A stretch of 64,000 nucleotides of DNA. It comes from RI-153 sp963721725. GTDB taxonomy: Bacteria; Chloroflexota; Anaerolineae; Caldilineales; Caldilineaceae. The stretch is taken from positions 248,001 to 312,000 of the forward strand of contig CAVRLX010000003.1 of the NCBI GenBank assembly GCA_963721725.1, given 5' to 3'. The translations under genes were made by a program, and so were the position numbers. Below are positions 27,404-36,388 of this stretch, piece by piece (the stretch's first letter is position 1; the number at the start of each line of letters is the position of its first letter). Below the pieces are notes generated by a model that searched no databases, was not told where the DNA came from, and saw nothing but the letters and a program-made list of their open reading frames with translations.

Positions 27404-27820
27404 TTAATAGAGCGGAGAATGGTAACCCGGCTGCGTAGCAGTGCGGGTCAACTCCTGAGCCAGTCGTTGTGTATAGTAGACAATCGTGTCCACAGCCACG
27501 GCAAAGGTGGCGTCATCCACCCCTGTCAGTGGCAGATCCAATAGAAGGTTGACGTCACCATCTTCATCGACGGCAAAGCGGGCCAGGCGGGTCTGTTGGT
27601 TCAAGTGAAGCAACGCCGCATATAGCTGCGCTTCACATTCTGGCGTGGGGAGGGGTGTCAACGGCGTAACGGCAAAGTGGAGCCAGTCGTCGCTGCTGGC
27701 AATATAGAGATCGAAATCTTCGTCACGGTCAGTGGAAAAACTAGCGCGCCAGATTTCGTCGTCTACGGCTTCACAGGTCCATTCGTAGCGCTCGAACAGT
27801 GCCGCAATATCCACGGTCAT
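27404..27820 (-). CDS. YbjN/secretion-chaperone-like protein
   Basis: A 138-residue acidic protein with the alternating strand pattern of YbjN or type III secretion chaperone folds (WHFAV-type core at DDWLHFAVTPL, then LYAALLHLNQQTRLARF and a later LLLDLPLTG strand). I assign this from pattern only. It overlaps the hydrolase gene upstream as ATGA and ends the minus-strand operon that starts at deoC. Confidence 0.6.
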   Translation of the reverse strand: MTVDIAALFERYEWTCEAVDDEIWRASFSTDRDEDFDLYIASSDDWLHFAVTPLTPLPTPECEAQLYAALLHLNQQTRLARFAVDEDGDVNLLLDLPLTGVDDATFAVAVDTIVYYTQRLAQELTRTATQPGYHSPLY

Positions 27821-28551
27821 GGGCGGGCCGATTCCGCTTCAAAGAGCCGATCCACCAACGTTTTGAGCCTCTCCGCCAGGGCGCTTTGGATGGCGTCGCC
27901 ATGCCCAAAAACCATGACATCATACTCCGCGCCATATTTTTTCCAAAGCTTCCAGATGCTACGGTGGGCGTTCTCCAAATCAGGTGTAAAGAGTGGCGGC
28001 GGTCCATCCAATGTGCCACCGCGGTTGTTCAGCGCGTCCCCGGCAATCAGCACCCGTTTCTGGGCGTGGAGCAGCGAAATGTGCCCCGGGGTGTGGCCTG
28101 GCGTGTGGATCAGCGTGAAACCTTCGGGCAATTTGTCGCCGTCCACATAAAGTTCATCGGGCGTCACCGGCTCCGTGTGAAAGGCGGGCAACAGACTGAA
28201 CAGCTGATAGATGGGCGTAATTAGAAAACCGGCCACCGATTTGCTGGGCCGACGGCGTTCGGGATGTTCCAGCAGATCCTTTTCCACAGTGTGACAGGCG
28301 ATGGGCGCGCCCGTGGCGCGTTTCAACGCTTTCAAACTGCCTATGTGATCAGTATCGGCATGGGTAGCAATAATGCGTTTGATCTGTTTTGGACCATAAC
28401 CCAATCGGCGAACCGCCGCCAAAATTTTGTCGGCGTTGCCAGGCATTCCGGTGTCAATCACCGTGACGCCCTCTGCCCACACCCACACATAGGCATGAAC
28501 CATCGTGCCGATCTCGTCAACATCCCACAAGCCGGGAATAATTTCTTGCAT
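27817..28551 (-). CDS. Metallo-beta-lactamase-fold hydrolase
   Basis: A 244-residue MBL-fold protein. Zinc ligands are visible in the THADTDHIGS motif (HxDxDH in place of the more common HxHxDH), in HTPGHTPGHIS, in AGDALNN and in FGHGDAI near the end. The substrate is unknown; glyoxalase II-like or quorum-lactonase-like roles are possible. It lies three bases after ppa and overlaps the next gene by four. Confidence 0.88.
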   Translation of the reverse strand: MQEIIPGLWDVDEIGTMVHAYVWVWAEGVTVIDTGMPGNADKILAAVRRLGYGPKQIKRIIATHADTDHIGSLKALKRATGAPIACHTVEKDLLEHPERRRPSKSVAGFLITPIYQLFSLLPAFHTEPVTPDELYVDGDKLPEGFTLIHTPGHTPGHISLLHAQKRVLIAGDALNNRGGTLDGPPPLFTPDLENAHRSIWKLWKKYGAEYDVMVFGHGDAIQSALAERLKTLVDRLFEAESARP

Positions 28552-28554
28552 GAA

Positions 28555-29085
28555 TTAACCAAACTTCCGGTGATAGAGTTCTTGCGATTTTTTGATCTCC
28601 TCAAAGGCTTTTTCGGCCCCTTCCCACCCCAGCGCTGTAACCTTGCCCGGTTCCAGCGCCTTGTAGACCTCGAAGAAATGGCTCACTTCTTTCATAAAGT
28701 GTTGCGGAATGTCCTTGAGATCATAGACATCCCCGTGCAGAGGATCGCGCTCTGGCACAGCCAAAATCTTGGCGTCCTCTTCGCCCCTGTCTTCCATATG
28801 AAAAACCCCAATCGGGCGACAGGTGATCACACAGCCGGGGAAGGTCGGCTCTTGGATCATCACCAGCACGTCCAACGGATCGCCATCTTCGCCCAATGTT
28901 TTGGGGATCAAGCCATATTCGCCAGGATAGTGGAGCGGCGAATAGAGCACCCGATCCAGTTTGATCAGCCCGGTTTGCTTATCAAATTCGTATTTGTTGC
29001 GGTGTCCACGGGGAATTTCAATAATGGCATAGATAGAGCGGGGGGGATTGGGACCAGTTTCCAGATCGTGCCAGACATTTGCCAT
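28555..29085 (-). CDS. ppa: Inorganic pyrophosphatase, family I
   Basis: A 176-residue soluble pyrophosphatase that hydrolyses PPi and drives biosynthesis. The metal-binding signature DGDPLDVLV and the active-site stretch RGHRNKYEFDKQTGLIKLDRVLYS (split here by Lys and Tyr ligands) are intact, as is the later DLKDIPQHF with its acidic ligands. It is part of the deoC to YbjN-like operon. Confidence 0.96.
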   Translation of the reverse strand: MANVWHDLETGPNPPRSIYAIIEIPRGHRNKYEFDKQTGLIKLDRVLYSPLHYPGEYGLIPKTLGEDGDPLDVLVMIQEPTFPGCVITCRPIGVFHMEDRGEEDAKILAVPERDPLHGDVYDLKDIPQHFMKEVSHFFEVYKALEPGKVTALGWEGAEKAFEEIKKSQELYHRKFG

Positions 29086-29110
29086 AGAGCCTCCTGAGCG
29101 GCAAGGGACA

Positions 29111-29395
29111 TTAAAAACGGCGGCGCGAGACGCCTAAGTGACGCAGACGCGAACGTGGGTGATCAATCGCCAACCGCAAATCATCCATACTCAACCCCGT
29201 TGCTTCAGAGAGATCCATCATCGTTCGATATGAATCGTCGCCCATCTCTTCCAGACGCTCGCGCTCGTCGTCCGAAAGTTTGTGGCCGATCAGCATGGTA
29301 TTCATGTCATTGAACAATCGTTGGCGGCAGTCGGTGCAAATCCACGTATGTCCAATCAAGATCACAAAATCACGTACCCGTTGATCTAACATCAA
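29111..29395 (-). CDS. Small CxxC protein, unknown
   Basis: A 94-residue protein with WICTDCRQRL near the front (a possible zinc or redox site) and a basic C-terminus RSRLRHLGVSRRRF that could bind nucleic acid. Its start overlaps the end of deoC by four bases, so translation is coupled. No family recognised. Confidence 0.65.
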   Translation of the reverse strand: MMLDQRVRDFVILIGHTWICTDCRQRLFNDMNTMLIGHKLSDDERERLEEMGDDSYRTMMDLSEATGLSMDDLRLAIDHPRSRLRHLGVSRRRF

Positions 29396-30141
29396 TAGGT
29401 GCCTCCCCCATCCTGGGATGGTGTGGGGGCAGCCTCTTCTCGCAACCCTTGGATAATCTGCACGCCAGCACTGGCGCCCAACCGGGTGGCCCCGGCGGCA
29501 ATCAGGGCGAGCGCATCGGCAGCGGTGCGTACCCCCCCCGACGCTTTGACGCCCATCTCGTCGCCCACGGTGGCGCGCATAAGGGCAATGTCCGCCACCG
29601 TAGCCCCACCGCCGCTAAAGCCAGTGGACGTTTTGACAAAATCTGCCCCCGCCGCTTTGGCAAGCGTGCAGGCTGTGCGCTTTTCCTCATCGTTTAACAG
29701 CACAGTTTCAATGATTACCTTGACCAACACAGGAGTAGATCGCGAGGTCTGCGCGGTTTTGGCGGCGTCCACCACGGCGGCAATATCGTGTTGCACGCCT
29801 TTGGTATTTCCACCTTTGAGCCAGCCCACGTTAATCACCATATCGACTTCATCCGCGCCGGCAGCAATCGCAGCCTGCGTTTCATAGCCTTTCACAACAG
29901 TCAACGTTGCGCCCAACGGAAAGCCAATCACCGTGCAGACCTTGACCCCGCTCCCGGCCAAGACCTCTGCCGCCAGCGCCACCCAGGTTGGGTTGACACA
30001 GACGCTGGCAAATTGGTAGTGCCGGGCCTCATCACACAACTTGCGGATGTCCGCCTCCCTTGTCTCCGGTTTAAGCGCCGTATGGTCAATCATGGCGGCA
30101 ACACCGGCCACCGAGATCTGATCTTGATTCAGGTCGGGCAT
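29392..30141 (-). CDS. deoC: Deoxyribose-phosphate aldolase DeoC
   Basis: A 249-residue class I aldolase that splits deoxyribose 5-phosphate into acetaldehyde and glyceraldehyde 3-phosphate in nucleoside salvage. MIDHTALKP at the front, the active-site lysine in ADFVKTSTGF and the phosphate-binding KASGGVRTAADAL are conserved. The last 15 residues are a Gly/Pro/Thr tail not needed for the fold. It is first in a minus-strand operon with the small CxxC protein, ppa, the MBL hydrolase and the YbjN-like gene. Confidence 0.96.
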   Translation of the reverse strand: MPDLNQDQISVAGVAAMIDHTALKPETREADIRKLCDEARHYQFASVCVNPTWVALAAEVLAGSGVKVCTVIGFPLGATLTVVKGYETQAAIAAGADEVDMVINVGWLKGGNTKGVQHDIAAVVDAAKTAQTSRSTPVLVKVIIETVLLNDEEKRTACTLAKAAGADFVKTSTGFSGGGATVADIALMRATVGDEMGVKASGGVRTAADALALIAAGATRLGASAGVQIIQGLREEAAPTPSQDGGGTY

Positions 30142-30189
30142 GGATCACCGTTTCTATCAACAATATACTTCAATCGCTCGATCTCATCC

Positions 30190-30300
30190 GTTAACTTTAC
30201 CTATTCAGGTGCGACGCACTCGCCAGGAGGAGAACGGTTGTGAAACGTTCGTCGTGCTGGCGAGTGCGTCGCACCCTAGACCTGTATCATTACGGTTAAC
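30190..30300. repeat. Palindromic ~90-bp element, copy C
   Basis: Arms CAGGTGCGACGCACTCGCCAG and its exact complement lie near 30206-30226 and 30258-30278, flanked by CCTAGACCTGTAT on the right. The loop is the reverse complement of that in copies A and F. The whole unit is bracketed by GTTAACTT at 30190-30197 and again at 30295-30302. Confidence 0.8.
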
Positions 30301-30307
30301 TTACCTT

Positions 30308-30334
30308 ATACTCCGCATCAGCACACAAGGACAT
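30308..30334 (+). repeat. 27-bp dispersed repeat, copy 2
   Basis: Matches 1052-1078 at 25 of 27 positions. It lies between palindromic copy C and the 3-prime end of the signal peptidase gene. Confidence 0.55.
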
Positions 30335-30351
30335 TTTTATGCCAAACTGGG

Positions 30352-31353
30352 CTAGGGGCCGCGCGCCGAGGTTGGTGCAAAGTGCAGCGCTGGATGATCG
30401 ACCAGTCCAAACTGTTGGATGGGGTAGATCGCCAGCCACGCCTTCCCGATGACCAACTCCTCGTCCAGCAATCCCCAATCCCGCGTATCCGACGAAGCTG
30501 GCCGATTGTCGCCCAGCACATACAAATAGCCTGGTTCCACCAATGTGGGGCCAGCCGGGTAACTGTTCATGGGCATAATCTCATACGGCTCTTCGATCAA
30601 CGTGCCGTTGACAAAGAGCACACCATCGCGGATCTCCACCGTGTCACCGGGCAGCCCAATCACCCGTTTAATGTAATCTTTGGTGGTGTCACCGGGATAT
30701 TTAAAGACAATCACATCGCCGCGCTGATATTCGCCCAGCCGATAGGCCAGTTTGTTCACCAGCAAATATTCGCCGTTGTGGAAGTTTGGCTCCATAGAGC
30801 TGCCTTCAATGCGATAGTTCTGCACGCCAATCCGAATCAGCAAAAAGATAACTACCGCCAGCACCACGGTTTCAATTGTCTCTTTGAGCAGCAGCCCAAA
30901 CCAATTTTCATGTGGCTCCTCAATCACCTCTGCCGCCACGGGAACAGGGTAATATTCGACTTCCGGCGCATCGTCATCCACAGTGCGCTCCCACGGACGC
31001 ACATAATCGGCAGGGGGCGGCAAGAGCGTCAGAGATGGCTTAGGCGCTTCTTGGGATTCGGCAACGGGTGCGACTGCGAAATCTGCCGTCGATGGCGCGG
31101 AGGTTGGATCAGTGAGCGCAACGACAATAGGCGCAGAAAGTTTGATCGCCTCCACCCCGGCCACCACAGATCGGGTCTCGGCGCTGCTTTCTGTAGATGT
31201 TGGCGCTGAGACATCGAGCGCGGCGGTGGCGATTACGGCTTCGCTCTGATTGACCGGTTGCGCTTTTTTCTCTTCCCCCAACACAATCTCCAAAATATCG
31301 TCGGGATCGGGCTTTATGGCGGAAGATAATGGGGTTGTTTGTGACTTATCCAA
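30352..31353 (-). CDS. lepB: Signal peptidase I with a long N-terminal extension
   Basis: A 333-residue membrane serine protease that removes signal peptides. The catalytic serine is in IEGSSMEPNF near residue 186 and the general-base lysine is in DYIKRVIGLPGD near 227; LLVNKLAYR and LGDNRPASSDTRDWG complete the core. One membrane span (about 158-177) precedes the serine. The first ~150 residues form an acidic, Ala/Pro/Val-rich, low-complexity tail on the cytoplasmic side that most family members lack. Confidence 0.95.
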   Translation of the reverse strand: MDKSQTTPLSSAIKPDPDDILEIVLGEEKKAQPVNQSEAVIATAALDVSAPTSTESSAETRSVVAGVEAIKLSAPIVVALTDPTSAPSTADFAVAPVAESQEAPKPSLTLLPPPADYVRPWERTVDDDAPEVEYYPVPVAAEVIEEPHENWFGLLLKETIETVVLAVVIFLLIRIGVQNYRIEGSSMEPNFHNGEYLLVNKLAYRLGEYQRGDVIVFKYPGDTTKDYIKRVIGLPGDTVEIRDGVLFVNGTLIEEPYEIMPMNSYPAGPTLVEPGYLYVLGDNRPASSDTRDWGLLDEELVIGKAWLAIYPIQQFGLVDHPALHFAPTSARGP

Positions 31354-31504
31354 AATAATTTCCTGATTTTAATTTCGCACACAGACAGTGCGGTAGTGGC
31401 ACTCAATCACAATAAAAAGAGATACCCGTTGCGATTATATCACTGGCAGACGGGGCATCAAAGCAAATTGCCCTAGTAACAAGCCGATTTTCGCAAAACT
31501 TATG

Positions 31505-31599
31505 TACCTATACAGCTTCAGGTGCGACGCACGGGTCTGAATTAGGCTACAACACTGAATCCTCTCCTGACCCGTGCGTCGCACCTGAATGGTGATAAG
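31505..31599. repeat. Palindromic ~90-bp element, copy D (variant stem)
   Basis: A perfect 21-bp inverted repeat (31517-31537 with 31569-31589). It keeps the shared core GGTGCGACGCAC, but the inner stem is GGGTC/GACCC in place of CTCGCC/GGCGAG, changed on both arms. It fills most of the gap between the signal peptidase and regulator genes. Confidence 0.8.
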
Positions 31600-31608
31600 A
31601 TTATTTTA

Positions 31609-31690
31609 ATATCCCAAAAATTATCCCAATTATCCCAAAGAATCAGTATGAAAAACCCACTATCCCAAATAATAACCCTACTATCCCAAA
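31609..31690. repeat. TTATCCCAA tandem/dispersed repeats
   Basis: Five copies of TATCCCAA lie within about 80 bases, two of them as exact 9-base tandem units. They stop at the stop codon of the AlbA_2 protein, on its 3-prime side. The gap 31354-31690 contains nothing else but palindromic copy D. Confidence 0.6.
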
Positions 31691-33064
31691 TTATTTCAAG
31701 ATGTACCGTGTACCGCGCTTGTCACCAATTTTGAGCAAAATGCCCTTTTCCACCAAGTCGGCCAGATCCAAACGCAGAGTCTCGGCGCTAACATGTGGGC
31801 ACAGATCTCGATAATCGCGGTTGGTGATCGTGCCATGAGCCTGCACATATTGCATGGCTTTAATCTGCCGCTCGTTCATGTTCTGTTCCCAGGCCGGCAC
31901 AATCTTTGACGGGTCTTGGGTGTTATAGAGTTTCACCGTAAAGCGGTGACTTTTGGCGTCGAACTCTGGCGGCGGATGCCCAGCAGCCACCATATCTTCG
32001 ATCATGCGGTCGACGCCCAGCCCTAATTCTTCAATATAGCCCCACTGATACAGCCCGTTAACCAAGCGCGGATTACGGCTGTAATGCTCCTCAACTAAAT
32101 TGTCAACGGTCATATACGCAGGCAATCCGCCGGGGCTGACGATCTCTAACCGATCTGTGTACATGCGCACTTCGATGCTGCTGCCGCGCACCCGATAGTC
32201 GCGGTGACAGACGGCGTTGACCAGTGCCTCGCGCACGGCAAAGCGCGGATACTCGGTCTGCTCTTCGCGCTGCAACCCTTTGACCACGGCTTTTTTGTCC
32301 ATCTCTTCCCAGATCACCCGCCATGCCCGCTCAATAATGCTCGCCAGCGGGCCGCCAATTTCCTCGCGGCGGCCATAGCCAAAGCTATCTTCGGGGCCGC
32401 GCGGCTTAATATCGGCAAACTTCACAAAAATAGTCCGACTTTGGGGAAAAAAGAGTTGCGGTTCTTTGCCAAACAGAAGCATCCCACTCATGGTAGGCGT
32501 GCCATCGGCGCGGATGGCCCCGATCTGTTCAAGCAATTTATTCTTGGGCATGGGCGCGCTGCGCGGGCTGCGGCTCTGCCGCTTCTCGATGTACTCGTCA
32601 ATCACATCCTCGTCCAGATCCTCGCGCCTGGCCCCGGCTACGCTCTCGGTTTCAAACTCGCCGGTGGTTTTGTTGGCCGCCAGCGCTTGCAGATCGCTCC
32701 CACTCAGTGGGCGATTATCGCTCCCCGTGCGCATCAACGCCCGACCGTCGGCCATCATGTGCAGCTCGCTGCTCCGATCCACACGTAACAGCACCACCGA
32801 ACCAGCCGGGGTCTGTTCATGTTGCCATTCAGTCATCACAGGCGGGCGACAAAGGGCCAAAGCTGCGCGCAGCGTGCCCTCTGCCTCTTCTTCCATAAGC
32901 ATTTCACCCATCGTGCCGTTGTCATTGGCGCCCAGCACCAAAGTCCCCCCTTCACCATTGGCAAAGGCGATTAACGTCTCGGCAATGGACTGCGGATCGG
33001 GGACGGGGAGAAAGGCAAGTTGTGGGCCAGGTCCCTGGCGCAAAAGGGCTTTAAGCGTGGTCAT
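31691..33064 (-). CDS. AlbA_2-domain ATP-binding transcriptional regulator
   Basis: A 457-residue protein of the COG2865 type. The N-terminal AlbA_2 (Schlafen-like) domain shows LIAFANGEGGTLVLGANDNG near residue 30. The middle has a degenerate GHKL ATPase region with ALVNAVCHRDYRVRG and EIVSPGGLPAYM, and the C-terminus is a winged-helix module (TNRDYRDLCPHVSAETLRLDLADLVEKGILL). Members regulate stress or phage-related loci, often next to their own target. TTATCCCAA repeats lie just past its stop. Confidence 0.85.
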   Translation of the reverse strand: MTTLKALLRQGPGPQLAFLPVPDPQSIAETLIAFANGEGGTLVLGANDNGTMGEMLMEEEAEGTLRAALALCRPPVMTEWQHEQTPAGSVVLLRVDRSSELHMMADGRALMRTGSDNRPLSGSDLQALAANKTTGEFETESVAGARREDLDEDVIDEYIEKRQSRSPRSAPMPKNKLLEQIGAIRADGTPTMSGMLLFGKEPQLFFPQSRTIFVKFADIKPRGPEDSFGYGRREEIGGPLASIIERAWRVIWEEMDKKAVVKGLQREEQTEYPRFAVREALVNAVCHRDYRVRGSSIEVRMYTDRLEIVSPGGLPAYMTVDNLVEEHYSRNPRLVNGLYQWGYIEELGLGVDRMIEDMVAAGHPPPEFDAKSHRFTVKLYNTQDPSKIVPAWEQNMNERQIKAMQYVQAHGTITNRDYRDLCPHVSAETLRLDLADLVEKGILLKIGDKRGTRYILK

Positions 33065-33162
33065 GGAGGCTTACTACGTAGTCCAGTGTAAGTGCATGAA
33101 ACAGAATTGTGGATGAAAGAGTAAGGAGTAAACTGTGTGCCGTTTACTCCTTACTCTTTATC

Positions 33163-35778
33163 TTACGCGGTCGGCTCAGGCAACACGTCAAGTTCGGTGG
33201 CGTCGCTGTTGCCTTCCAAAGTAGCATCTTCAGAACCTTCCACACGGGCTTCCAGATCTTTCGATCCGATGACAGCCAGCGCAGCCACAGTATCATCTTC
33301 GCCCAGGTTAACAATGCGCACACCGCGCGTGCTGCGTCCCATCTGGCTGACCTGGTTGACGTGGGTGCGCAACATGATGCCGTTGCTGGTGATCACGGTG
33401 ATTTGGTCTTGTTCGTGGACCACACGCGCCGCCACAATCGGGCCAGTCTCTTCCAAGCGGCGGTGATCCGTCGTCCACACGCCCTGGGTATAGCGCCCCT
33501 TGCCTGGGTATTCATCCAGCGGCACACGCTTGCCCCAGCCGCCCTCGTGGATCACCAAAAGATCGCCGCCGGGTTCCACAATGTCCAAACTGGTCACTTG
33601 GTCACTTTCAAGCAAGCGGATCGCCCACACCCCGGCAGCCGTGCGCCCCATGGCCCGCACATGCTGTTCGTGGAAGCGCACCGCTTTGCCGCCGCGCGTC
33701 ACAATCAAAAACTCCTGATCGCCGTTGGTCAGCCGTGCCCATTCCAGGGCGTCGCCATCGTCCAGATTCATGGCGATCAACCCGCTGGGGCGCACCGCCG
33801 CAAAGGCCGATGCCTCCACCCGCTTAATACGTCCCTGGCGTGTGAGCAGTGTAATGTACTCGGCGTCGTTAAAATCCTCCACCGTAAGCATAGCCGTCAC
33901 CGACTCGTTGGGCTGGATGCTCAACACGTTGGCAATATGCACCCCTTTGGACGTACGGCTGCCTTCGGGCAGTTCATAGACGCGGCTGCCATAGACGCGC
34001 CCCGTATTGGTAAAGAAGAGAATGTGATCCAACGTGCGCGGAAAGCGCAGATCGATCACCTCGTCCTCGCCTTTGGTGCCCATGCCCTTGACGCCGCGCC
34101 CGCCGCGCCCCTGCGCCCGGAACGCTTCCACTGGCGTACGTTTAATATAGGCTCCGGCGCTGTAGCTGATCAGGATATTCTCTTGCTGGATCAAATCCTC
34201 TTCGCTAAAATCGCCGGTGATGTGCGGGATGATCTGGCTGCGCCGCGCATCGCCGTACTTCTCCTTGAGTTCGATCACGTCGGTGCGGATCAGCGCGCGG
34301 ATCTTTTGCGGGTGGGCCAACAGATCTTCAAGATAGATGATCCGCACCATCACCTCGCTATATTCATCCTCGATCTTTTGGCGTTCCAGCGCAGCCAGAC
34401 GGCGCAACTGGAGATCCAAAATGGCCTGGGCCTGGACTTCGCTCAGCCCAAAACGCGCCATCAACTTGCCGCGTGCATCTTCAGCACTGTCGGCGTTGCG
34501 GATCGTCTCGATGACTTGATCCAGAAATTGCAGGGCAATGCGCAGCCCTTCCAAAATGTGCGCTCGCTCGCGCTGTTTGCCCAGTTCATATTCTGTGCGC
34601 CGCGTGATTACCTCAAAGCGGTGGGTAACATGCACCATCAGCGCCCGGCGCAGCCCCAATGTCACCGGCTCGCCTTCTACCAATGCCAGCGCGTTGACGC
34701 CAAAGGTGCTCTGCAACGGCGTATATTTGAAAAGGCGATTCTGCTCTTTTTTGGGCGAAGCCCCGCGCTTAAGTTCGATTACAATGCGCATACCCTTGCG
34801 GTCGCTCTCATCGCGCAGATCGCTAATCTGATCCAGCCGCCCAGAGCGCGCCAACTCGGCAATGCGCTCCAACAGCGTGGATTTATTGACCTGATAGGGG
34901 ATCTCGGTGACGACAATGCGGAAGCGCCCGTTGTTCATCTCTTCAATATTGGTGCGCGCCCGCACCAACACGCGGCCGCGGCCGGTGGCAAACGCCTGTT
35001 TAATGCCCTCGTTGCCCAGGATCAACCCGCCGGTGGGAAAATCTGGCCCTTTGACCAGAGTCATCAGATCTTCCAGGCTGATCTCGTCGCGCTCATCCCA
35101 GCGGTCAATCATATAGGCGATGGCATCGCAAACTTCGCTCAAATTGTGCGGCGGGATATTGGTCGCCATGCCCACGGCAATGCCGCTGGAGCCGTTGATC
35201 AGCATATTAGGCAGCTTGGCGGGCAAGACTGACGGCTCTTCGAGGCTGTCATCAAAGTTAGATGTCCAGTCCACCGTATCCATGTCAATGTCTTGCAACA
35301 GCGTTTCGGCCAAACGCGAAAGCCGGGCCTCGGTATAGCGCATGGCCGCCGGGCTGTCACCGTCAATCGAGCCAAAGTTGCCCTGGCCGTCCACCAGCAT
35401 ATAGCGCAGGCTGAAATCCTGGGCCATGCGCGCCATAGCGTCATAGACCGCACTGTCGCCGTGCGGGTGATATTTACCCAGCACTTCGCCGACGATACGT
35501 GCGCTCTTTTTATACGAGGTGTTGGCGCGCAAGCCCATGTCGTGCATGGCATAGAGAATGCGCCGATGCACAGGCTTCAGGCCATCACGCGCATCGGGTA
35601 GCGCACGCGACACGATCACGCTCATGGCGTAATCCAAATAAGCGGCCCGCATCTCCGATTCGATGGAAACCGGTTCAATATGGCTGGCAAAAAAGCCGTT
35701 ACCGCTCACCACGCCGTTGCCGCGGCTATGACCGTCTGGCGATGGGGTTGTTCCATTGGGTTGTATCTCGTCTGCCAT
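33163..35778 (-). CDS. gyrA: DNA gyrase subunit A
   Basis: An 871-residue type IIA topoisomerase subunit that cuts and rejoins DNA to add negative supercoils. The catalytic tyrosine is Y148 in AMRYTEAR. The quinolone region HPHGDSAVYD keeps S109 and D113, equivalent to S83 and D87 of E. coli, so no resistance change is seen. The C-terminal propeller contains the GyrA box as QGRGGRG, one residue off the usual QRRGGKG/QRRGGRG, which favours gyrase over ParC. A 30-residue Gly/Ser-rich N-terminal extension and an acidic C-terminal tail flank the core. gyrB is not in the window. Confidence 0.96.
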   Translation of the reverse strand: MADEIQPNGTTPSPDGHSRGNGVVSGNGFFASHIEPVSIESEMRAAYLDYAMSVIVSRALPDARDGLKPVHRRILYAMHDMGLRANTSYKKSARIVGEVLGKYHPHGDSAVYDAMARMAQDFSLRYMLVDGQGNFGSIDGDSPAAMRYTEARLSRLAETLLQDIDMDTVDWTSNFDDSLEEPSVLPAKLPNMLINGSSGIAVGMATNIPPHNLSEVCDAIAYMIDRWDERDEISLEDLMTLVKGPDFPTGGLILGNEGIKQAFATGRGRVLVRARTNIEEMNNGRFRIVVTEIPYQVNKSTLLERIAELARSGRLDQISDLRDESDRKGMRIVIELKRGASPKKEQNRLFKYTPLQSTFGVNALALVEGEPVTLGLRRALMVHVTHRFEVITRRTEYELGKQRERAHILEGLRIALQFLDQVIETIRNADSAEDARGKLMARFGLSEVQAQAILDLQLRRLAALERQKIEDEYSEVMVRIIYLEDLLAHPQKIRALIRTDVIELKEKYGDARRSQIIPHITGDFSEEDLIQQENILISYSAGAYIKRTPVEAFRAQGRGGRGVKGMGTKGEDEVIDLRFPRTLDHILFFTNTGRVYGSRVYELPEGSRTSKGVHIANVLSIQPNESVTAMLTVEDFNDAEYITLLTRQGRIKRVEASAFAAVRPSGLIAMNLDDGDALEWARLTNGDQEFLIVTRGGKAVRFHEQHVRAMGRTAAGVWAIRLLESDQVTSLDIVEPGGDLLVIHEGGWGKRVPLDEYPGKGRYTQGVWTTDHRRLEETGPIVAARVVHEQDQITVITSNGIMLRTHVNQVSQMGRSTRGVRIVNLGEDDTVAALAVIGSKDLEARVEGSEDATLEGNSDATELDVLPEPTA

Positions 35779-36110
35779 TCAATCTCTCCTCGTCCGCCGG
35801 AGCTGCATAGCTCCCACCGGATACCTGACCAGTGCGTTCAAGCGTATCGACGCATCGAACAAATATTCTGAATTCTCATTGATCAACAGATTAATTATAC
35901 CCGATCCGGCTGATTTTCCATAACGACGCCGGGGCAAACAGGTGTAATTAGGAATGGGGTCAAATCGCCAAAAAGTGCCGGTAACTTCAGGGTGGGCGTT
36001 GATTTGACGGCCGAAATTGTCCTCTTTCTCCTACGAGATCTTCTCAGAACTTCTATTGACCGACCTTGCATGACATGCGAGCAAAGCGCAACAAAAATAA
36101 TTTAGCCCTT

Positions 36111-36201
36111 GTACCTATACGGGTGCGACGCACTCGCCAGAGTAGATCGGTCGCCAAAGAATATGTGGCGAGTGCGTCGCACCTTAGACCTACATAGGTA
36201 C
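36111..36201. repeat. Palindromic ~90-bp element, copy E
   Basis: The outer ends are GTACCTAT and ATAGGTAC; the inner arms GGTGCGACGCACTCGCCA and exact complement lie at about 36122-36139 and 36166-36183. AGACCT precedes the right outer end as in the other copies. The loop differs from those of A, B, C and F. Confidence 0.8.
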
Positions 36202-36277
36202 TAGATCTTCAGTATTATACCTTATGAAAAAGTAAGGTTATTTAGACGATAATCTAGTGGGCATTTTTAGTGTATAG

Positions 36278-36388
36278 ACCAAACGTAGTAACGATACAGG
36301 CTAGGGTGCGACGCACTCGCCAAGCGTTTCACAACCGTTCTACGCCTGGCGAGTGCGTCGCACCCGTAATATTTTTTACCAAACGTAG
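36278..36388. repeat. Palindromic ~90-bp element, copy F, with flanking direct repeat
   Basis: Inner arms GGGTGCGACGCACTCGCCA and complement, left end TAACGATACAGG, and loop AAGCGTTTCACAACCGTTC matching copy A. The 11-base sequence ACCAAACGTAG occurs immediately on both sides (36278-36288 and 36378-36388), as expected for a target-site duplication. Confidence 0.8.

Noticed and set aside
33109..35232. A 707-codon open frame on the plus strand opposite gyrA
   Set aside because: It is a shadow of the GC-rich gyrA coding strand: no ribosome site, no domain, and His/Gln/Ala-rich composition typical of antisense reading.
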